Below, in pieces: positions 57,890-64,000 of a DNA stretch of 64,000 nucleotides. Origin of the DNA: Angiostrongylus vasorum (taxonomy: Eukaryota > Nematoda > Chromadorea > Rhabditida > Metastrongylidae). The first letter of the stretch is position 1; the number at the start of each line of letters is the position of its first letter. The translations under genes and the position numbers were made by a program. Under the pieces are notes generated by a model, which worked only from the letters and a program-made list of their open reading frames with translations, was not told the origin of the DNA and ran no database searches. The stretch is taken from positions 1,862,501 to 1,926,500 of the forward strand of contig JADANN010000380.1 of NCBI GenBank assembly GCA_018806985.1. The letters are read 5' to 3'.

Positions 57890-58300
57890 ATCAGTAAACA
57901 ACTGTCCTGAATATAAGGGCGCCACCAAGAGAGGCTACTTCACTGGACCGGTGCTCTACTGGATTCGACTCGATGTGAGAACGAAGGCCCAGGACGAACG
58001 GCTGTGGACAATCGGCTCGAATCACTGCGGCTGTTAAGAAGGCAAAGGAGCGTAGACGTTAGTCACTATAAAGTTTTTTGTAGCAACATGATTAGTGATT
58101 TTGTAAATCGTTTCAGTTTCACCTTCTTTAGCGGTTATGGAGACGGGTTTTCCATCCTGACACCATACAAAACGGCCTTGTTGATCATATACAGCACACA
58201 CGCATTGATGTTCGATTTTTGTGGCGGGTATTCTCCTTGTCCACACTTTCCCACGAATCCGTCTGGTCTTCGGAGTCCGGCTCCGCTTGCTGTTCTTCAC
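57890..58300 (-). CDS. Candidate minus-strand two-exon coding segment, unassigned
   Basis: Minus-strand acceptor CCATTCAAACAG precedes an open segment that begins KNSKRSRTPKTRRIRGKVW and contains KIEHQCVCAVYDQQGRFVWC. A donor AAG|GTGAAA at about 58130 and an acceptor GCCTTCTTAACAG ending at about 58020 give a short intron of about 110 bp, joining in phase 1 to a frame that reads IRADCPQPFVLGLRSHIESN. If the intron is not used, the first frame stops at 58034. No family recognised. It overlaps the + strand candidate at 57902-58037. Confidence 0.35.
57902..58037 (+). CDS. Candidate + strand terminal exon, unassigned
   Basis: A possible acceptor CATTCATCAG ends at 57894. The frame reads NNCPEYKGATKRGYFTGPVL and continues to IGSNHCGC then TAA at 58035-58037. 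The composition (Cys, Trp, Tyr, Gly, no low complexity) is protein-like. I found no convincing upstream exon; a possible first exon is MVQLPRGFYSTF at 56990-57115. Family not recognised. A minus-strand exon is also possible here. Confidence 0.35.
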
Positions 58301-59034
58301 TGTTTGAATGGCAGGCGGTTATCCACGGCGCAGGGCGGGCCCGAGCGATTCGGTCGGCGCCCGCTCAGTTTTCGCGGTCGGACATCACCCATGAAGTGTC
58401 GTCTTGGTTGATTGATCACTATGAATGGGACCGGTTTAATACCATCAGTATATTTGTTGGTTGTGACTGCTGGTTTCATCCACAAAAAAACAACAACAGG
58501 CTTTTCGCTTTCACTTTCTTCTATTAAAAAACCCTCTGCTGAATTTCACCATATCTTTTTAGATGTTGAGATTATTTAGGTAAACATTCTAAAGAGTATA
58601 GTTGCAGAACTGTAGACTTCTTTAAACTTTTTTTTCTAGCCTCGTTCTCTTTTTTCCCTTGGTGAATTTTGATTTTTGGCCTCACTTTTCTTTCCTTCTT
58701 TCCTTTCTTCCTCATTCTTAGTGCCAACATGGGAAGTTTGAAGGCTCACGTCATAGCTAGCCGTCCTAGGCGCTGTCAATTCTGTCGTGCTTTGGCTTAT
58801 CGGCGCTGATCTCACTTCATTTGATTCTGATTTGTTCTGAGTGGAAACTTTTATACTCCTTACTACGTTTTCATTATGGTTTATTACGTATTTTCTTGCT
58901 CGTTTATAAATCCACTAATGGTTAAGCCGAAAAATCTCTTTCCAGAATTATCCCTCTTGTCGTTGACAATCTGACAAGCTGTCCTTTCTTCTGACAGTTC
59001 ACATATAAAGTGTTGGAAGTAATGAATTCTATGT

Positions 59035-59295
59035 TCATTTTCGTCCCGAATACTGATAAACGGTTAAGTCCTTCTCATTTGTTAGGCATCTTTGGAATCT
59101 GTTCCTTTTGACGTAGACGATTTCGATTCTGAGCCTACCCATTATGCGTTTTAGTTTTTCTAGGCGGTCTAGCAAATTGCGACAACGTTCCACTTGCGTG
59201 CACTCGATCGTCTGTTTAACATTTCCTTCAAACCAACTACACTCTTCATTAATTCGACATAAAAAAATTAGTGTTTGATTCGCTTGAAAAAGAGG
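59035..59295 (-). CDS. Candidate minus-strand exon, unassigned
   Basis: Open minus frame of about 86 residues: CRINEECSWFEGNVKQTIEC, then a Leu/Lys/Arg amphipathic helix (NLLDRLEKLKRIMGRLRIEI), stop TGA. Four Cys in the N-terminal half. It lies in the same orientation as the candidate at 57890-58300 and could belong to one gene, but I could not join their phases. Confidence 0.3.
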   Translation of the reverse strand, partial: PLFQANQTLIFLCRINEECSWFEGNVKQTIECTQVERCRNLLDRLEKLKRIMGRLRIEIVYVKRNRFQRCLTNEKDLTVYQYSGRK

Positions 59296-59847
59296 CACTT
59301 ATACGTCGAGTGGGCTGATCTTGAAATGTTGACACGCGGACTGAGCTTACATTTTGTGTTTCACAGCATTAGAACATGGAACTTGCGAACTTGGCTAGCA
59401 CACTTTTGTAAGTGATTTCTTCCATTTCCTACGGACCATTTCAGTCAACACTTGTTGCACCATATCTTCACGGACCATATTCGACGTCAATTTCACTGAT
59501 ACATCGGTACCGAGAAAAAAGCTCTGTCCACTGTGCTATGAAAGAGATGCTCAATATCTATGTACAAATTGTACATTTTACTAATTTTTTTGAAGGATGT
59601 ACAAAAACATATAGGTGGAACCTCTTAATATTTCAGCAAACTTGTGCATGCACTTTGCAGTCAACGATTGCTGTATTCCTTCTTCTGTAGCTACCGCCAC
59701 ATTGCAGAGCTGTAGTTATAAGAGGTCGTCCCAAGTTTTGGTGCGACGTCAACGAGTATCCCCTCGATTTCGCTGTCGTTAGCCGTTAAACTCCCGTAGA
59801 CGTTGGCTAACGGCGGTGAGTGTGTGCTTAAGGGATGAATGCCAATG

Positions 59848-60060
59848 GATTGCATGATGGTTGATGGGCTGGATGTCGGCAGGATCTGCGCTGCCATGTT
59901 GTGTCGGCAGGCTGTGCTCATGGGTCATGTGATGGCATGCTTGGCTGTGATGAATGGACGTCGCAGACCAGATAAATCTTCTTCTCAGCGCCAGCTGAAC
60001 ATCTGTGCTGGCTGCCCCCCACGCTCACCAGCAGAGGTGCAGTGCCGTCTTCTTGTCACG
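59848..60060 (-). CDS. Candidate coding block open on both strands, unassigned
   Basis: This GC-richer block is open on + (116 codons from 59839) and in two minus frames. One minus frame is His-rich (HHSQACHHMTHEHSLPTQHG) and runs through to a stop near 59790; another starts at an ATG and contains NVYGSLTANDSEIEGILVDV. The minus frames look more protein-like than the Met/Cys-heavy + frame. The strand is not settled. Confidence 0.25.
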
Positions 60061-60228
60061 ACAACTCTTCTATCGCTAGAAATTCTTGGATGCTTTTATT
60101 CTTCAGTTTCCGTTCACAATAGACCCTCATCAACGACTTGCAAAAGAAATAAATGCTGTAAGGAAATGAAGTGTTTTGTAGCGTTCTAACATGCAAAACT
60201 ATTTCCGCTAATTCTTCAACACACCTAC

Positions 60229-60397
60229 ATGAGATCGCTAGTCAAGAATCATCTTCCTTTTGCAATCCTTCATTCCTTTTCCCTTTTCCTCCTCTTCGTA
60301 TCCTGTGTTGCACAAGGTGCTCTGCTGAAGCAATTGCGCCATTTATTCCGCCCCTGTGATATCTCGCACGATGACATTGCTTGCTCAGTTCCATTTA
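60229..60397 (+). CDS. Candidate signal-peptide exon upstream of the galectin-like gene
   Basis: ATG frame with a clear hydrophobic leader (FAILHSFSLFLLFVSCVAQG) then a Cys-containing tail RPCDISHDDIACSVPF. Donor TTTA|GTAAGA, phase 1, which would join the galectin exon at 60830 and create an in-frame Met at the junction. That would put two signal peptides in series, so it may belong to another transcript or be chance. Confidence 0.3.
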
Positions 60398-60829
60398 GTA
60401 AGATTCCTTGAGCTTGGTTCGTTTTGCATCTAGCTGATCTCACGGAACTCTCAGCGTACTTGTATCTTGTCCTGAAATCCATTGCTGGATTCTTTAGACA
60501 ACAACACCGTCTAAAAAGCTTGGGAAAAGTGTAGATTAAACAAACCTCTAAGATTTTAGCATGAAGACGAAAACTAGATGGGCTTAGCAAGTCTTTCGCT
60601 GGTTATTTTCCTGCTACACTCTTTAGTATTAAACTGTCCATTACAAATCGATATGTTTACGGAATTGCAGCTACAGAAAACTATTTCGCTTGATATGCGT
60701 GCTTTCAGAGAGCACTTCCGCTGGGATGAGGATGAAGGGTGAGCGATTTCCAGTCACCAGAAAGTCATGGCAGCTGTCACCGTCGAATAGAAGTCCATGT
60801 GTAATCATCAGTTTATCAGCACTTTTCAG

Positions 60830-60939
60830 TGTTGCTGTTGCTTGCCATAGCGTGCGCTTTTGCCGATGACTCGAAAGAGAATTCAAGTGAGGAATCCAAG
60901 GAGAAGAACTACCGCAAATATATCGGCGAGAAGGACTAC
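60830..60939 (+). CDS. Galectin-like gene, signal-peptide exon
   Basis: Acceptor CACTTTTCAG, donor TAC|GTGAGA, phase 1 in, 0 out. Enters as X|TG, so a preceding exon ending in A would create ATG exactly at the junction. Confidence 0.75.
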
Positions 60940-63682
60940 GTGAGATTATCGATGTTGTGCACTGATTTTTTATATGCGAAAGTGATTAAACATGATATAA
61001 TACAGCAATAGAGTTGAACAAAACAACTGGGCGTTTGAAACGGTCCTGCATTTGAAAAAAGTTGGCACCAGCTATTGGGTCTTCAAAAAGTGCCATGACA
61101 TCTTATTTTTTTATTTTATTTTATTTTATTTTATTCCATTTGATCCGTCTTCACGTCTATCGTGCGGATCCCAGCACTTCCCATATCCATTTCGTTTCCT
61201 CGTATCCATGGTCCACGAAGGTTTTCCAAGTGTTTACGTGTGGCCTGGGTTGCTACTTGAGGATTTTCATGTCATCTTAAATATCGTAGAATGCTGATCC
61301 AGCAATTCTCCCTGAAGTCCTGCGATAGCCGGGCTGAAGCGTTCCCAGTTGGATTGCAAAGAGCGACTTTCCCCAGACAAGTCCGGTACCAATTTCCCGA
61401 CCCCAAGTGGATGAGGTGTTTAGTTGGTCCAGAGCGAAATCGAACTAGCATCATGCTCGTTATGACGGATTTCGCGACCACTATCCGCCCCATGATGAAA
61501 TTTTTATGAGAAACAAAATAAAAAATAATAGTTAACACGTTAAATAGGCTGTCAAATAACAATGGAAGTAAAAAAAAAGTTCAAAAGTGAATGATAGAGT
61601 TCAAGATGATTCGTTTTCAGAAGCTTCCGTTCAAGACTCGCGTCAGTGAGGCATTCGTCGTCGGACAGACAATTCATGCTGTCGGAACGCTCACCGAGAA
61701 GCCAACCAGGTAGGACTGTAGTCAGGCTGAACCACTTCACGGCATCCAGACATCTGGCCACCATGGATAACTGGAGCCGTCGTGTTCTTTACATTCACGA
61801 CGCTTTAAGAAAATGTATCCAATAGAACTAGACGAAGAGTTTCATCTACATTGATCTATTTTTTTCCTTGGTATCAGCGAAAGTGAGGTGATGGAAATGG
61901 ATATCACTCGCGAAAGATCTTCATATGTGCACAAGCTATTATTTGTTCAACAATTCTAGTTCCTTTAACTATGAACGACCTGATTGTCTATAGAAGCTCA
62001 GGAGCTCTTTGTGAGTATTCATTCAGTGGTGAAATAGTCAACAGTTCTACAAGCTGATACAAAAGAAAAAAAGATTTCTCGTGTAGAATTCCATCAGATG
62101 GTTCGCTGCTCTGGTTGTGGTTTGTGCTTGTTTTCCGCATATTTTCTTTTCTATTGCCACCTGTTTCTTTCCCTCTGTTCTCTCTCCTCAAATTCACTTT
62201 TCTATTTTTTCACATCTCTCCTGTTGTTTCAAAACAGATTTTTTTTAGTCATTGTTACTTCATATGGCGCAATGGTGTGCCTTGCAATGCTCGTAGATTC
62301 TATCCCGAGCCCCTGGGTCACCAGGCTTTCCATCCTTCCGGGGTTAGAAGGTTGGTACCAGAGCTGTCAAGAAGGATAACAGCACTGGCTCGATGCATCG
62401 TAAGGACGGCGCGTGTCATTGTAAAGGAAAGATATGCATTCAATCACCTCTAACGATGCTTGATGAAGTTGAATGCATGACGAATTCCTCAGAGGTTGAT
62501 CAATACCGAGGGCTTTATCCTCTTATTTTATCATCTAATTATTCCATCTTTTTTTCCTTTTTTTCTTCTTTCTCATTGTTGATCTCACCTCTCAGGTCTG
62601 TAGTTAGCGATGCATTTCATCAGGAAGCGAGGTGCTGGTTCGGCATTCTCTGCAACGCTCTCATCTAATCCACGTCGGAACGCCTTAGCTCGCCCATCTC
62701 CAAAATTGCAAGGAGAATCGACTGAACCAGCATTCTGCGACATTCGCAATGAAGACAAAGTCCTCAACCAGCAGCCGGAATAACACACGGCATTTCCGAG
62801 GACGCTTGTGGATGATGAGTGCGAGAAACGAATCGAAGGCAAGAAGTGCTGGGATCCACGCAGTAGACATGACGACAGGTCATGTAGAAAAAAAAAGAAA
62901 ATTATTTTTTTAACCTTCTTACTTACTGCCTACTCTTTTTGATGTCAGGGTATATTGCGAAATATAACTTCAACGAAGCTGTGATATTTGCAAAACTCTG
63001 GACCGCAGGTGCCAATGGTGGGGGAACGAACGCGCTATTGTCCTTTCCGGGGAGTAACGCATTCACCACCACACCATGCGGGTCCTTCGTTTCGCCTGTC
63101 TCCGATCTCTTTGCCATCAGCAATCACCCGTCAACGAGATTGATCTGGGGAGCCCAAATCGGCATTGAACCCAGTTAAGCTGAGGCTGAGTTATAATCAC
63201 AATTTTAACCTTTTTGCTTACTGCCTACTCTTTTTGATGGCAAGGTGAAATATAACTTCAACGAAGCTGAACTAGCTGAGAGACAGGCGAAACGAAAGAC
63301 CCGCATGGTGTGGTGACGAACGCGTTACTCCCCGGAAAGGACAATAGCGCGTTGGTTCCCCACCATAGGCACCTGCGGTCCAGAGTTTTGCAAATATCTC
63401 AGCTTCGTTGAAAAATTATTTTATCTGCTCTTCCAGCGTTCGCATGTTCGATCGTAATCTTCTCAATTCTGCTTGCTTTGTGTCATTTACTTTTGACTTT
63501 GACTTTTGACTGCTTGTCGACCTCTATTTCTTGCGTCACCAAATCTTTTTCTCATTTTCTGTCCCTCTTTTTGGCCCTTCTTCCGAAAAAACTGCCTTTG
63601 TTTAGGATTGACTTCAATTTCCACAAAGGTGCCGCCAAAGATGCCGATCTACCTTTACACTTCTCCATCCGATTTGACGAAG
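60830..63682 (+). CDS. Secreted galectin-like protein, 5' part; gene continues past the window
   Basis: Three exons with matching phases: 60830-60939, 61621-61709 and 63606-63682. The first encodes a signal peptide (LLLLAIACAFA) and an acidic spacer (DDSKENSSEESKEKNYRK); the second a galectin beta-strand pair, KLPFKTRVSEAFVVGQTIHA then VGTLTEKPTR; the third IDFNFHKGAAKDADLPLHFS followed by IRFDEG. This matches the first half of a galectin carbohydrate-recognition domain, where the His-x-Asn-x-Arg motif binds beta-galactoside. Here it reads His-Phe-Ser-Ile-Arg: His and Arg are kept, Asn is replaced by Ser, so sugar specificity may be altered. The WGxEER half lies beyond the right edge. The reading frame enters exon 1 in phase 1, so the start codon is split by an intron or lies upstream. 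Nematode galectins are often secreted at the host interface. Confidence 0.75.
61137..61495 (-). repeat. Chimeric A/D SINE, D8
   Basis: Same structure as D5: GATCCCAGCACTTCCCATAT at the left, GACAAGTCCGGTACCAATTT and GAAATCGAACTAGCATCATG at the right. Preceded by a (TTTTA)n run at 61105-61135. Confidence 0.83.
61621..61709 (+). CDS. Galectin-like gene, second exon
   Basis: Acceptor TCGTTTTCAG, donor CAG|GTAGGA, phase 0 in, 2 out. Encodes the PF...G-x-x-I...G signature of the galectin N-terminal sheet. Confidence 0.85.
62261..62528 (+). repeat. Family A SINE, copy A14
   Basis: Diverged head ATGGCGCAATGGTGTGCC; body GGTACCAGAGCTGTCAAGAA; tail GGGCTTTATCC. In an intron of the galectin-like gene. 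Confidence 0.82.
62605..62885 (+). repeat. Family D SINE, copy D9
   Basis: Head-first orientation: AAGCGAGGTGCTGGTTCGGC B-box region, GCATTCTGCGACATTCGCAA, AACGAATCGAAGGCAAGAAG, GACAGGTCATG end. Confidence 0.83.
62909..63411. repeat. Family B inverted composite B10 with target-site duplication
   Basis: Two arms of about 140 bp (62970-63114 and 63270-63411) are near-perfect inverted copies (GAGACAGGCGAAACGAAAGA versus its reverse). The B tail (CTGCCTACTCTTTTTGAT) occurs twice in the same orientation, at 62927 and 63221. AAAATTATTTT flanks the unit at 62898-62908 and 63412-63422. It lies in an intron of the galectin-like gene. Confidence 0.87.
63606..63682 (+). CDS. Galectin-like gene, third exon with the sugar-binding strand
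   Basis: Acceptor TTTGTTTAG, donor AAG|GTGAAG, phase 2 in, 1 out. Ends LPLHFSIRFDE. No matching next exon could be seen in the last 300 bp. Confidence 0.85.
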
Positions 63683-63721
63683 GTGAAGCTATTGTACTCT
63701 GAATGATGCCTAGTTGGCTAG

Positions 63722-63925
63722 TTAGATGACCTGTCTTCACATAGTATGCGGCCTTCAGTACTTCTATTAGCTTTATTGTCTTCCAGCTGTCATCCACGTG
63801 ATGGTTGATTCTTGTGTGAATTTTCCTGATACTTGAGGATATGTGCCCTTCTCTCATCACCGAATGTTACACAAGTGTGGTTTACCTTGAATTCCTAACA
63901 CTGTCATACTGGTGCGACCTCAGCT
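63722..63925 (-). repeat. Family D SINE, degenerate copy D11
   Basis: GATGACCTGTCTTCACATAG and GTCATCCACGTGATGG keep the D order; strongly diverged. Confidence 0.45.
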
Positions 63926-64000
63926 CTTCACCACGGCCACTTGGGGAATCCGTGCGGGCTTTACTGCTTTCCCACAGGGATTCTTTCAGAATAGGACCTA

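Overview
The window is animal nuclear DNA, most probably from a clade V (strongylid-type, hookworm-like) nematode. The basis is many short exons of 70-190 bp, introns ending in U-rich TTTTCAG-like acceptors, AT-rich introns loaded with small dispersed repeats, a start codon placed directly after a splice acceptor (as in trans-spliced nematode mRNAs), and a nematode-like secreted galectin. The organism assignment is inference; no ribosomal or mitochondrial marker is present.

Layout. (1) 3207-35363, + strand: a complete gene of the Melted/VEPH1 family (ventricular-zone PH-domain protein, an adaptor in insulin/PI3K, TSC-FOXO, Hippo and TGF-beta signalling in other animals). I resolved 19 coding exons whose phases all agree; they sum to 2601 bp, 866 codons plus stop, close to the length of vertebrate VEPH1. 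The helical-repeat N-terminal half lies in exons 1-9, a low-complexity linker in 10-12, a conserved central block in 13-16 and a C-terminal PH domain in 17-19. Intron 2 holds an initiator tRNA-Met gene (9285-9356, minus). (2) 42286-52171, + strand: an unnamed gene for a secreted, probably GPI-anchored Cys-containing protein with weak DOMON-like character. It has two phase-compatible last exons, one encoding a GPI-type tail and one whose stop codon lies inside a 424-bp palindrome. (3) 57.9-60.1 kb: candidate exons on both strands that I could not assign. (4) 60830 to the right edge: the 5' part of a secreted galectin-like gene that runs off the window.

Most of the rest is dispersed repeats. 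Family A (about 285 bp, 14 copies or fragments), family B and family D carry RNA polymerase III A- and B-box sequences and look like tRNA-derived SINEs. Family B often occurs as head-to-head inverted composites; three of these have 11-13 bp target-site duplications around the whole composite, so they moved as units. Several family D copies are fused to the family A head, giving a mosaic SINE. Families C (about 380 bp) and E (about 230-270 bp) have no clear promoter or coding capacity. No CRISPR array, bacterial operon or intact transposase/reverse transcriptase was seen.

The most unusual items are the paired-SINE inverted composites with target duplications, the palindrome that supplies a stop codon, the modular A/D SINEs, and the convergent open frames at 58.0 kb.
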